Part shown: positions 31,217 to 39,753 of the stretch, in pieces
Position numbering within the stretch: the first letter of the stretch is position 1
Layout: the number at the start of each line of letters is the position of its first letter
Origin: an uncultured Parabacteroides sp.
GTDB taxonomy: Bacteria; Bacteroidota; Bacteroidia; Bacteroidales; Tannerellaceae
Reading direction: 5' to 3'
NCBI GenBank assembly: GCA_949295065.1
Contig: CASFJQ010000001.1
Coordinates: forward strand, 124,001 to 188,000
DNA: 64,000 nt
Made by a program: the position numbers and the translations under genes
The notes under the pieces: generated by a model
Told to the model about the DNA's origin: nothing
The model's database searches: none
Seen by the model: only the letters and a program-made list of their open reading frames with translations

Positions 31217-32137
31217 ATGAGACATTACATATATATAATCATTTTTTCTCTTTGCCCTATACTCTTGTCTGCACAATGGAAAGCTGTTGAGAAAAGCAGG
31301 AAAGAGCAGCCTGTATGGGTTGGAGGAGCAGAACGTAATTACTTGATAGTGTCGGCTGAAGCTCCAACTTTAGAGTTAGCAAAGGAAAAACTGTTGTTAA
31401 GTCTAAAGGAGCAAATCGTTTCTTCTATAGCTACCCATATCACTTCGCAAACGACTCAACAAAGACAAGAGCTTGTAAGTGGAACAAATCGGGATTATAG
31501 TGAAAATACGACCTCTGTAATTACGTCGAAAGTATCGCATATTCCTTTCGTTAGTGAGATTTCTCTTTCCAAAGCTTATGACTTTTATTGGGTAAAACTT
31601 TATAATAAAAAAACGAAAGAATACAAATATGAATATCATGTCAAATATCGTTTCACGGATTTTGAATTAGCAGATTTGGTCAACCAATTCAATGAAAGGG
31701 AAAAACTATTGAATGACAGGCTGGTGGAGTATTCTGACCGATTGGAGCAAATAACAAGTGTTGAAGATATTGATAGGACATTAAATGAATTAAAAGCCTT
31801 TTTATATGAGTTTGATATTGATGACCCGAGACGGTCGCAGACTGAGCAGTTGTCAAACAATTATAGGCAATTATACAATTATATCCGGATTCAACAAGAG
31901 GAAAGTTCAGAAGATAAGAGCTTCCGTTTTGGGCTATATCTAAAAGACAATCCGATTTACTCTACGCAAAAACCTCAACTTCGGGCAAATTGTGCGAATC
32001 GTTTGTCTTATGATATAGATGGTAATTATTATTCTGTCAAATATGACGATTCCGGATGTTATTTGGATGATGAGAATTTTATCGAAGTACGGTTTCGTTT
32101 TGGTAATAAGATTGTTTCTCAAAAATTTTATTTATAA
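31217..32137 (+). CDS. exported LPP20-like protein
   Basis: A 306-residue protein with a signal peptide (1-20, ending LSAQ). The first half follows the LPP20 layout: PVWVGGAERNYLIVSAEAPT followed by a long helix (LELAKEKLLLSLKEQIVSSI) and a beta-rich part (YDFYWVKLYNKKTKEYKYEY). The middle is coiled-coil-like, and the C-terminus is a small beta domain. It is the second LPP20-like member of the run, 17 bp after the preceding gene and overlapping the next by one base. Confidence 0.65.
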   Translation: MRHYIYIIIFSLCPILLSAQWKAVEKSRKEQPVWVGGAERNYLIVSAEAPTLELAKEKLLLSLKEQIVSSIATHITSQTTQQRQELVSGTNRDYSENTTSVITSKVSHIPFVSEISLSKAYDFYWVKLYNKKTKEYKYEYHVKYRFTDFELADLVNQFNEREKLLNDRLVEYSDRLEQITSVEDIDRTLNELKAFLYEFDIDDPRRSQTEQLSNNYRQLYNYIRIQQEESSEDKSFRFGLYLKDNPIYSTQKPQLRANCANRLSYDIDGNYYSVKYDDSGCYLDDENFIEVRFRFGNKIVSQKFYL

Positions 32138-33570
32138 TGAGGTTCTGGCTCAACATAGTCTTATTTCTATGGTTTTCCTGTGGGGGGTATTCTCTCTATG
32201 GGCAGGAGAACCTTTTGGATGAATTCTCCATTTTTACCCAACAACAATTACAAGAGTATGATCATACTGTTCGGAAAATGAATAAGGAGTTTGCGTTATA
32301 CCTGAAACAGGCATGGCAGCCTTTTGATGCACATCGTCTTGAACCTTTGCAAAAAGATCCGGACGTACCTGTGAGCAAACCTTCAGTGTCAACTTCTACT
32401 ATTGCGAAAATATCGACAAATGTAGGAAACTCGAGGGAAAAGGAAATTAAAAGTGTTGAGATAAAGCCGGTTTCACCTGATATTAAAGTAGAGGAAATTG
32501 ATTTTTTTGGGACTCGTGTGGATATCCCTTGTTTGCCGAGTTTTCGGATATTGGTAAAAAGCTCGTCTGAAAGTGATATCTCCAATGCTTGGAGCAGGGC
32601 GGCGGATATAGACTTCAGCTACTTGTTGGAAACGCTCAAAAAGCATAAGCAGCAGTTGAACCTTAATGATTGGGGATTTTTGCTTCTAGTCCAAAAAGCT
32701 GCTGAAACAATTTACAACGGTCGGCAGAGTCTTGCTTCAGTATTCTTGACGGCATATTGCATGAACCAACTTTCACAATCCGTTCGTATGGGACGAATGG
32801 ATAATAAATTGATATTATTGGTGGAAATACGAGAGACAATGTATGATATACCTCAAATTAATTGCGATGGGAAAACATATACGCTTTTATGTGATAATTT
32901 TAAAGGAAGTTCAGTCAGGATAATGACATATGCAAAGTCCTTTCCCAATGCTGCGCAAAGCTTGTCTATGGCATTGCCGCAATTACCTTTGCTAAGCGAA
33001 AACATACAAACCCGGTATTTGCCGAATCGATGGCAGGACACTATAATACAGGTGGCGGTGAATAAAAATCTTGTTGACTTTTATGCAACCATGCCTCAGA
33101 CCGAATTTACGGTTTATGGAAATGCTGGATCTTCACTTCAATTTAATGCTTTGATGGATAAATTAAAAATACACCTTCGAGGAAAAGATAATTATGAAGC
33201 GGCTGCACTTTTGTTAGAATTCGTGCAAAATGTGTTCGAGTATCAATCGGACCGCCAACAATTCGGTCATGAGAAGATTTTTTTTCTGGATGAAAATCTT
33301 TATTATCCATATAATGATTGTGAAGACCGTGCAATTCTTTATTGTCGTCTTATCCGTTCTTTACTTGGCTTGAAAGTGGCTTTGGTGAATTATCCAAACC
33401 ATATAGCCGCTGCGGTTTGTTTTCCTCAGTCTGTAAATGCTGAAACCCAATATCGTTGGGGTAACGTGACTTATACATTGTGCGATCCTACTTATCTGGG
33501 CGCAGGTATAGGAGAGTGTATGCCGCAATTTATTGGGAAAAAGCCGGAATTAATTCTTTTATCAGAATAA
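32137..33570 (+). CDS. exported transglutaminase-like protein
   Basis: A 477-residue protein with a signal peptide (1-22). The C-terminal part has the papain-like/transglutaminase core: Cys395 in NDCEDRAILYCRLIRSLLG, His422 in YPNHIAAAV, and Asp450 in LCDPTYLGAG, in the canonical Cys-His-Asp order and spacing. Such domains cleave or cross-link peptides in the periplasm. The N-terminal 300 residues are helical and unfamiliar. The ATG overlaps the previous stop, so it is tightly coupled to the LPP20-like gene. Confidence 0.78.
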   Translation: MRFWLNIVLFLWFSCGGYSLYGQENLLDEFSIFTQQQLQEYDHTVRKMNKEFALYLKQAWQPFDAHRLEPLQKDPDVPVSKPSVSTSTIAKISTNVGNSREKEIKSVEIKPVSPDIKVEEIDFFGTRVDIPCLPSFRILVKSSSESDISNAWSRAADIDFSYLLETLKKHKQQLNLNDWGFLLLVQKAAETIYNGRQSLASVFLTAYCMNQLSQSVRMGRMDNKLILLVEIRETMYDIPQINCDGKTYTLLCDNFKGSSVRIMTYAKSFPNAAQSLSMALPQLPLLSENIQTRYLPNRWQDTIIQVAVNKNLVDFYATMPQTEFTVYGNAGSSLQFNALMDKLKIHLRGKDNYEAAALLLEFVQNVFEYQSDRQQFGHEKIFFLDENLYYPYNDCEDRAILYCRLIRSLLGLKVALVNYPNHIAAAVCFPQSVNAETQYRWGNVTYTLCDPTYLGAGIGECMPQFIGKKPELILLSE

Positions 33571-33595
33571 TATTAACTCATTTAATTGGAATATT

Positions 33596-34024
33596 ATGGA
33601 AATTAATTATTGGAAATATCTAAAAGTTTTTTTTGCGATTCTGTCCTTTTCTTCTCTAATTGCTTGTGGAGTATCAGCAGATAGGTCACCTGAAGCTGTA
33701 GCTGTTAATTTGGTCAAAGCAAGTCTGAATAATGATGTGGAAACAATAAAATCATTGTATCATAGTGACATTATATTAGCTATAGAGAAAAAATCAGGCG
33801 CTAATTTTGAAAAGGCAATAAAAGTTGGGAAGAAAAATACTGATAATGAAAAGAGTTATAAAGTTAGTATGGTAGATTGTTCTAAAAATGATGATTTAAT
33901 AATTGTTGTTATCAAACAAGAAAACTTGGATCAGAATGTATCAAAACGCAATAAAGATAAATATTATGCAATCTCTCTTGCTGATGAAAATGGCGAATGG
34001 AAAGTGGTGGAAGTAAATAATTGA
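33596..34024 (+). CDS. DUF4878-like lipoprotein
   Basis: A 142-residue lipoprotein: hydrophobic N-terminus ending SSLIACG, cysteine about residue 24. The mature part opens RSPEAVAVNLVKASLNNDVE, typical of NTF2-fold DUF4878/DUF4440 domains in Bacteroidota, with the closing strand ADENGEWKVVEV. Such small lipoproteins are common and of unknown role. It follows the transglutaminase-like gene by 25 bp. Confidence 0.7.
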   Translation: MEINYWKYLKVFFAILSFSSLIACGVSADRSPEAVAVNLVKASLNNDVETIKSLYHSDIILAIEKKSGANFEKAIKVGKKNTDNEKSYKVSMVDCSKNDDLIIVVIKQENLDQNVSKRNKDKYYAISLADENGEWKVVEVNN

Positions 34025-34059
34025 AAACTTAATTTATTAACTAAATAAACAGAACGATT

Positions 34060-35052
34060 ATGGTAAAACTAAGAACATTAGTAATGTCCCTTTGTCTCCT
34101 TATAGGAAGCGTGGGAAACATTTCAGCTCAAGGATTTCTTGACAAGGTCCTGAAAGGATTAGAGAAAACAAACGAAGTACTAGATGAGGCTGACAAGCTG
34201 CTAGGAGGTGACGATAACAATAGTAACTCTAATCAGCGTTCAGATAGAAGCAGCCGGGTAACTGGTTTCAAAATTGTATCTCCGCATCCGGACTTGGATA
34301 TCCAATTCAAACGTTGTGCGGCATCTGCTTCTACTGTTGTTATTGATTTGGTTATGACTTGGTATGGTGATGATGCTCAAATACGTTTAGGAGGTAAGGG
34401 GTCAAATAAAAACATAACAATGGCATATGACGATCAGGGAAAACAATATGACTGTTATAGTCTTGGTGTAAGTATTGCTGGTGGTAATTTTGAATATTCG
34501 ATGGGAGCCACAGAACTGTTTCCAATGGAAGTTCCTATGAAAGTTAGGATACAAATTGAGAATGTATCGGAATCTGTACAAGTATTTAAGCGTATATTAA
34601 TCAAAGCAGGTCATCAAAATGATCCTATTACATTATATAATGTTCCTATTACGCGCCGTACTGAAGTTAGTCAAATAGTAGCCCCCGTCGAATCTGATGG
34701 GGAACCTACTGGTTTGTCTCCATTAAGTGAAAATGAAGATGAGGCTTTTACTGCTTTTGAGGAAAAATTTGTTGCTGATTCGGCATTTCAGATTTCAAGA
34801 GTTATATTTAATGATTTGGGAGTTTATGCATCAGAAGAAGATGGGATAGATATTACTAAAGAGAATTACTCTCTTCACCGTACAACTTTTGCTGATATTG
34901 CAGTAGACAAACGTTATGAGACCAAACAACAATTGGATGACAACCAATGCATACAAACCATATGGATAGATGGATCTTCCTTTTTGCTAGAATATACTTA
35001 TACAAAGATAAATGGCAAATGGTATCTGACAAAAGTATTTGAACGTTATTAG
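34060..35052 (+). CDS. exported protein of unknown function
   Basis: A 330-residue protein with a signal peptide (1-23, ending ISAQ). Residues about 75-210 look like a beta-sandwich (VIDLVMTWYGDDAQIRLGGK); the C-terminal part from 220 (EEKFVADSAFQISRVIFNDL to INGKWYLTKVFER) has the NTF2-like or DUF4348-type closing pattern, with W and Y near the end. Function unknown. Part of the same run of exported proteins. Confidence 0.62.
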   Translation: MVKLRTLVMSLCLLIGSVGNISAQGFLDKVLKGLEKTNEVLDEADKLLGGDDNNSNSNQRSDRSSRVTGFKIVSPHPDLDIQFKRCAASASTVVIDLVMTWYGDDAQIRLGGKGSNKNITMAYDDQGKQYDCYSLGVSIAGGNFEYSMGATELFPMEVPMKVRIQIENVSESVQVFKRILIKAGHQNDPITLYNVPITRRTEVSQIVAPVESDGEPTGLSPLSENEDEAFTAFEEKFVADSAFQISRVIFNDLGVYASEEDGIDITKENYSLHRTTFADIAVDKRYETKQQLDDNQCIQTIWIDGSSFLLEYTYTKINGKWYLTKVFERY

Positions 35053-35130
35053 TAATTTCCCTCTAGGATTATGGTAGGATTGTCCGATAAAACTCAAAAC
35101 AATTTCTAAATCTTAATAAACAAATCAAAT

Positions 35131-35700
35131 ATGAATAAGAAAAAATTGCTAATACAAAACATTGGAATTATTTATCTGATGTTATGTATCTTTCTTTTGG
35201 CTTCGTGTGCTAATTCTGATAAAATGGACGAGGATGCAGTAAGAGAATACCTCAACACTTCACCGGCTCTAACGCTCTACAGCACTTGTGATTTCGATGA
35301 GGAGCAACCGGACTTAAAGGAGTTTTACCTAGGGAAAACAAAATATTCATATGTCTATAAAGCGTATAATTACGTAGTTGACCATTTTGAAGATTTTTAC
35401 ATGAACGAAAGTCTTGTTCAAGGAACAGTTTATTTGATGCCAACTAATTTGACTAAGGCAGGACAGCGCTATGATGAGATAAATAAGAATACACCTTATA
35501 AGGCACAAAAAGAATCTCTTTTTGAATGTTTTTTCCGTTTCAATAGATTTGAAGGTGTTTGGAAATTGGTAGAACTACGGACAAAAAAATATAGTCGTAG
35601 GTTTTGGAATCCTAAAGACAAGTCAGATTTTGTTAAAGGTAGATATATTGATGATATTGATGCACTTCGCTTTTTGGAAAATAAGGATTATGAATATTAG
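35131..35700 (+). CDS. lipoprotein of unknown function
   Basis: A 189-residue protein with a long N-terminal hydrophobic segment ending LLASCANS, a good lipobox with cysteine about residue 26. The mature domain has no recognisable motif; aromatic and charged residues alternate (FECFFRFNRFEGVWKLVELR), as in small beta-rich envelope lipoproteins. It is the last gene of the + strand run and is followed by a strong bidirectional hairpin. Confidence 0.62.
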   Translation: MNKKKLLIQNIGIIYLMLCIFLLASCANSDKMDEDAVREYLNTSPALTLYSTCDFDEEQPDLKEFYLGKTKYSYVYKAYNYVVDHFEDFYMNESLVQGTVYLMPTNLTKAGQRYDEINKNTPYKAQKESLFECFFRFNRFEGVWKLVELRTKKYSRRFWNPKDKSDFVKGRYIDDIDALRFLENKDYEY

Positions 35701-35721
35701 AATTTGTCGCTTTCATATATA

Positions 35722-35755
35722 AAAGAGGCAATCTCAAACTTGAGATTGCCTCTTT
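35722..35755. terminator. bidirectional intrinsic terminator
   Basis: A perfect 15-bp stem AAGAGGCAATCTCAA / TTGAGATTGCCTCTT with a two-base loop lies between converging genes. On the - strand it is followed by a T-rich stretch, and on the + strand by TTTCCC, so it works best for the - strand gene and probably serves both. Confidence 0.88.
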
Positions 35756-35778
35756 CCCATAAATACTTCAGTTTGATT

Positions 35779-36729
35779 TTATTTGTAAATCACATAATTT
35801 CTTAAATAATTAAATAAAGCCCAAATCCAAACAAGTGAAGCAACAACCACTAGAATTATCAAGGAAATAAACCAAGCAATAAAATGCTGGCTGTGGTCAT
35901 CATCTACTGTTTTTGTACCATCACTCCATTTTGTGGTTGTTCTTATAGTTGCCGCAGAACCTACCAGTCCTGCTAACAAGCCGAACAAGAAAGAATGTGA
36001 TTTTCCTTTCCCCGACATAATTTTATTGTCAATCATAAATTGCGGTTTGCGGCTGGCTAATATGTAAACAATAGCTCCACCCCAAAGTGTGTACATATTT
36101 GTTATGTAATCCCATAAGAAATGCCAGAAGCCATCCCAACCTACCATAGTGTAATTAAAAAAGGCGGCTATAAGGAGTGCTGCTGTTATAATCGTCTTTG
36201 ATCCATAGAATTGTCGGGTCTCGGCAGAATTAATTACTTCCACTTCTTCGTTGAGGAAAGCAATGAGTTGTTCATCTAACGGACAAAGTTCTATAGCCTG
36301 GTCTATTAAGGCTGTTGATTGTCTTATCTGTTTTATAGAAGTTGGTTTGCGTAATTCTTCCTCACCCGGTGCGGAAACAACACTCCAGCATTTGAATGCT
36401 TGGTCTAACAATTCATATTGTTGAATTTGTTCTTCTTCAGAAATGGTATCTGGCAAACCTTTTTCCAAACGTTTATTACGGAAATAATCAACTGTGAAAA
36501 CTTCTTTGTACCTTTTACCTTTATAAATTACATATGCCATATGGAAAACCATAAAAATCATTAGCCCTCCAATTACGAGACTTAATAGTATCATAAGTAA
36601 TGTGGATAACCAATCCGTGTTTGAAGATGTTGAAGTGTTTATAACTGTTGAATCACTAGTTACTTGTGAAAAAATATTGAAACCAGAAAACATCAACATA
36701 AAAAACATAATTTGTACTCTTTTTTTCAT
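35779..36729 (-). CDS. multi-span membrane protein of unknown function
   Basis: A 316-residue inner-membrane protein: a signal-like first segment, a second span (LLMILLSLVIGGLMIFMVFH), a cytoplasmic-looking charged domain of about 110 residues (LPDTISEEEQIQQYELLDQA), then about four spans (ITAALLIAAFFNYTMVGW; HFIAWFISLIILVVVASLVW). No motif I recognise. It is divergent from the LRR gene; a palindrome at 36782-36805 lies between the two starts, so both may share regulation with the exported-protein run. Confidence 0.65.
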   Translation of the reverse strand: MKKRVQIMFFMLMFSGFNIFSQVTSDSTVINTSTSSNTDWLSTLLMILLSLVIGGLMIFMVFHMAYVIYKGKRYKEVFTVDYFRNKRLEKGLPDTISEEEQIQQYELLDQAFKCWSVVSAPGEEELRKPTSIKQIRQSTALIDQAIELCPLDEQLIAFLNEEVEVINSAETRQFYGSKTIITAALLIAAFFNYTMVGWDGFWHFLWDYITNMYTLWGGAIVYILASRKPQFMIDNKIMSGKGKSHSFLFGLLAGLVGSAATIRTTTKWSDGTKTVDDDHSQHFIAWFISLIILVVVASLVWIWALFNYLRNYVIYK

Positions 36730-36781
36730 GATTGTTAGATTTTAAATAGTTATATACAAAGATTATGATAATTAATTTCTT

Positions 36782-36805
36782 AAATCTTAATCTAGATTAA
36801 TATTA
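36782..36805. promoter_or_regulatory. palindrome shared with the 26.86-kb site
   Basis: AAATCTTAATC-TA-GATTAATATTA keeps the left arm of the 26854-26877 palindrome exactly and most of the right arm. It lies 40 bp before the LRR gene and 53 bp before the divergent membrane-protein gene, a good place for a shared operator or dedicated promoter element. Confidence 0.6.
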
Positions 36806-36844
36806 TTTTGGTTAAATATTTGTTCTTTTAATGAAAAAAGAGAT

Positions 36845-38113
36845 ATGAAAAAACTAGTTCTGTTAATTATTAGCTTAATTAATTTTGTTGGAGTAAGTGC
36901 ACAACGTATTAATTTACATTGTGAAACAGCAGGAACCTTGTCCGACTCACTTTCACAAAAAGGTTTGACAAACCTTTCGGAAATACATTCTCTTACTGTC
37001 AGCGGGCATATTAATGCTGGAGACTTTCGTTTGTTTAAACAAATGGCATTGGACTCATTGGATATTTCTGAAGTTAAAATCGATGCTTTTTATGGCGTTG
37101 GAACTTATGAACCGGGATTGTTTGGAACGAACAGACCCACTCAATATGCAGAAGATGAAATACCAATCAATGCTTTTAGTTTTCGTAGCAGTTATAACAA
37201 CAGCTTGAGTGGAATGGAAAGGCTGGTTTATGTTGCATTGCCTGCTACCTTAAAAAGCATTGCATCAGAAGCCTTTGCAAAGACTTCTATTACATCAATC
37301 AATTTGCCGATAGGTTTGGAAAGTATTTGTACAGATGCATTTTGGGGATGTTCGGAAATAAAGGAAATAACTATACCTGCATCTGTTAGTAGTATAGGCG
37401 ATATTAATGATCGAGGAACGATTAGTGGTGCATTTGCAAATTGTGAATCGCTTGATGTGATTAGAGTTGCTGATGGAAACGATAACTTTGTCTCGGTTGA
37501 AGGTGTGTTGTTCTCAAAAGATTTAACTCTTTTGTTACAATATCCTGCAGGTAAATATGATGCTGTATACACAATACCAGAAGGAACTCTGCGGATTACG
37601 CACCAAGCTTTTGAAGGAAGTCGCTTTTTAGAGAAGGTTGTACTTCCTGCTTCTCTTGAAATGATAGAAGGAGCATTCTGGCGTTGCATTAATTTGTCTG
37701 AAGTAGTTTGTGTGGGTGAAGTTCCGGCAGATTGGTATGCTTTTGGTATGACAAGTATGGTGGAACCATTTGATTTCAAATTAATGGAAGAAGGATGGCT
37801 TACTGTAAAATCCGGTTGCAAGTCTATCTATGAATCTGATTATAATTGGAGGATGTTTAATAATATTCGAGAAATGGAAGTTTCAACAGGGATTGAAAAA
37901 GTAGAATCTCCTATTAAGATTATATCTAGGGATAAACAAATTAATATTCATTCAAGTAATAATGAAAAAATGGATATATATGTTTATGATATTGCAGGAA
38001 ATATTATCCAATATATACAAAATGCTAATTGTGATTTGTTGATACCTGTTCCGCAAGATGGAATTTATATTGTTAGCATTAATGGTTCAATATATAAGTG
38101 TTTATGTAAATGA
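36845..38113 (+). CDS. BspA-like leucine-rich-repeat protein with type IX secretion-like tail
   Basis: A 422-residue exported protein with signal peptide (1-19). Residues about 120-310 contain LRR_5/BspA-type repeats (LKSIASEAFAKTSITSINLP; LESICTDAFWGCSEIKEITI; IPASVSSIGD), which mediate adhesion in Bacteroidota. The last 75 residues (YVYDIAGNIIQYIQ; GIYIVSINGSIYKCLCK) fit the type A C-terminal sorting domain of type IX secretion. It is next to a palindrome that also precedes the exported-protein run at 26.96 kb. Confidence 0.82.
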   Translation: MKKLVLLIISLINFVGVSAQRINLHCETAGTLSDSLSQKGLTNLSEIHSLTVSGHINAGDFRLFKQMALDSLDISEVKIDAFYGVGTYEPGLFGTNRPTQYAEDEIPINAFSFRSSYNNSLSGMERLVYVALPATLKSIASEAFAKTSITSINLPIGLESICTDAFWGCSEIKEITIPASVSSIGDINDRGTISGAFANCESLDVIRVADGNDNFVSVEGVLFSKDLTLLLQYPAGKYDAVYTIPEGTLRITHQAFEGSRFLEKVVLPASLEMIEGAFWRCINLSEVVCVGEVPADWYAFGMTSMVEPFDFKLMEEGWLTVKSGCKSIYESDYNWRMFNNIREMEVSTGIEKVESPIKIISRDKQINIHSSNNEKMDIYVYDIAGNIIQYIQNANCDLLIPVPQDGIYIVSINGSIYKCLCK

Positions 38114-38187
38114 TTTTGCTTCATAACTATAGAATTGGGCTATATATTTGAAAAATTCTAAATGTCTTTGGATCCTTATAAAAATAT

Positions 38188-38275
38188 CAGCTCACCCAGG
38201 TGGTTCAATCAATCAACCTAGGTGAGCTAATCAATCAACCTAGGTGGTTTGATTTACCCACCTAGGTGGTCCGAT
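38188..38275. repeat. four-unit 22-nt-period palindromic array, CCTAGG type
   Basis: Four copies of ACCTAGG (first as ACCCAGG) start at 38194, 38216, 38238 and 38260, an exact 22-nt period. Each is the centre of a palindrome such as CACCTAGGTG, and the outer pair of the first two units forms AGCTCAC / GTGAGCT. It lies between converging genes (LRR protein and S37 peptidase). Layout equals the 895-980 array although the sequence is unrelated. Confidence 0.88.
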
Positions 38276-38360
38276 ATTTTGAATACTATATTCGGTTTAA
38301 ATTATTGTGTTAACTGGATAAAGAAAATGAAATGAATTTGGAAATTCATTGCTTTTTATT

Positions 38361-39644
38361 TTATTCTGCCAGCCATTTCTCAATCTGATTCATTATTTTC
38401 TCCTTCATATCATCCGGCATATTGCTTATACGTGCGCGATGGCTACCGCGAGGCTGGATGTAAATCTGAAGGTTTTTCTTTCCTTCAAAGTCTGGAATTC
38501 TTGTTGCGCTCCAAGGGTCGATTTCTCCATAGATATAAATCATTTTAGGGTCATTTTCCTTGAGGAATTTGCTTACTTTGTTATATAACTCCGGACGGAA
38601 TTCAACTTTATCAACAAGTTCTTTTGGAAGCATTACCTTGTTAAGATAGCCTTTTGCAGATTTGATTGACAAATATTCCTTGAAAGGTTCAGTATCATAT
38701 CCGTAATAACCTAATTCACGGGCAGCTTGAACATTGAAAGAAATGAATGCTTGGTCTTCTGCAAAATATGAAGGTTCACTTATTTCCATCAGATGATTGA
38801 ACAAAGTTTTGTCATCAGATTTAAGATCCGGAATAGTTGATACGGATGTTCCCCATTGCCACATTGCAAACGGATATTCAAGAACAGCAAGGTCGAAAAC
38901 TTCATCCATCGGTATTCTATATTCATATCCTTTTTCTTTAGTATAAGCTTCGAGCATAGGAACGATGGTTGCACGGCGTTTCAGTATTTCAATTTGGAAA
39001 TCTTCTATTTTCTTTCTTTCTTCAGCTGTTCCAACTTTCTTCAGGAAAATTTCATGGCGTCCGTCTTCAACAGCTCTGTTCAATGGAGCAACATAAGGAA
39101 CTGAGAAGTCAACATCGTCAGGGAAATATGTACGGAAGAACATAGTTGTCTGTCCGCCTTTACTGATACCAGTGCTGATCCATTTACCTTTATAAATTTG
39201 CTTGAAAGTGTTTACTACATTATGAAGGTCGTAAAGAGAATTTTCAACTGTCAGATAATCCCAGTTTTTAGGTTCCGGAGTTGATTCAAGGAAGTAACGA
39301 TATTCAACGAAGATAACATTAGTGTTGAATAATTTTGAAAGTTCCTCTTGATATTTAGGATTCAAGGCATAAGCACCGCCATAACCCTCTGTTACAAGGA
39401 CTGTTGGTCTGTCGAATCCGGCATGGAAAACTACGACACGCTGTTTGAATGTTCCGGCAGAAGGATTATCATGATCTGTTTGCTGCTCAATCCGTACAAG
39501 ATATTTCTCCGGATACAACTCAGTTTCAAGTTTCTCGATACCGCTTATTCCTTTCAGGGATTCAAGTTTCCCTTTCAGGTCGCTGGCTGTGGCTGTAAGC
39601 ACACAGAGGATGGCTAAAAGCCATATGGAAAAGAATTTTTTCAT
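38361..39644 (-). CDS. S37-family exported prolyl tripeptidyl aminopeptidase-like
   Basis: A 427-residue exported protein (signal peptide 1-20). The alpha/beta-hydrolase nucleophile elbow GISKGGQT places Ser161; near the C-terminus YGEIDPWSATRI supplies the Asp and QPRGSHRARI the His. Together with NPKYQEELSKLF and the VEYRYFLESTPEP segment this is the PS-10/S37 family, which removes tripeptides after proline. It lies downstream of the T6SS genes on the same strand, 109 bp away, but looks unrelated to them. Confidence 0.88.
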   Translation of the reverse strand: MKKFFSIWLLAILCVLTATASDLKGKLESLKGISGIEKLETELYPEKYLVRIEQQTDHDNPSAGTFKQRVVVFHAGFDRPTVLVTEGYGGAYALNPKYQEELSKLFNTNVIFVEYRYFLESTPEPKNWDYLTVENSLYDLHNVVNTFKQIYKGKWISTGISKGGQTTMFFRTYFPDDVDFSVPYVAPLNRAVEDGRHEIFLKKVGTAEERKKIEDFQIEILKRRATIVPMLEAYTKEKGYEYRIPMDEVFDLAVLEYPFAMWQWGTSVSTIPDLKSDDKTLFNHLMEISEPSYFAEDQAFISFNVQAARELGYYGYDTEPFKEYLSIKSAKGYLNKVMLPKELVDKVEFRPELYNKVSKFLKENDPKMIYIYGEIDPWSATRIPDFEGKKNLQIYIQPRGSHRARISNMPDDMKEKIMNQIEKWLAE

Positions 39645-39753
39645 GATATTTATTATTAGTTTGTTAGTTTTTAAGTCTGTTTATATACTTGATTGATGAT
39701 TTGTCCAATATCCTTTTATACCAAATGTGTTTATGAATGCTATTATAAACATT

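Noticed and set aside
35106-35118. Third copy of the AAATCTTAAT palindrome
   Set aside because: Only the left half-site is present and it lies about 13 bp before the start codon, too close for a promoter; probably chance.
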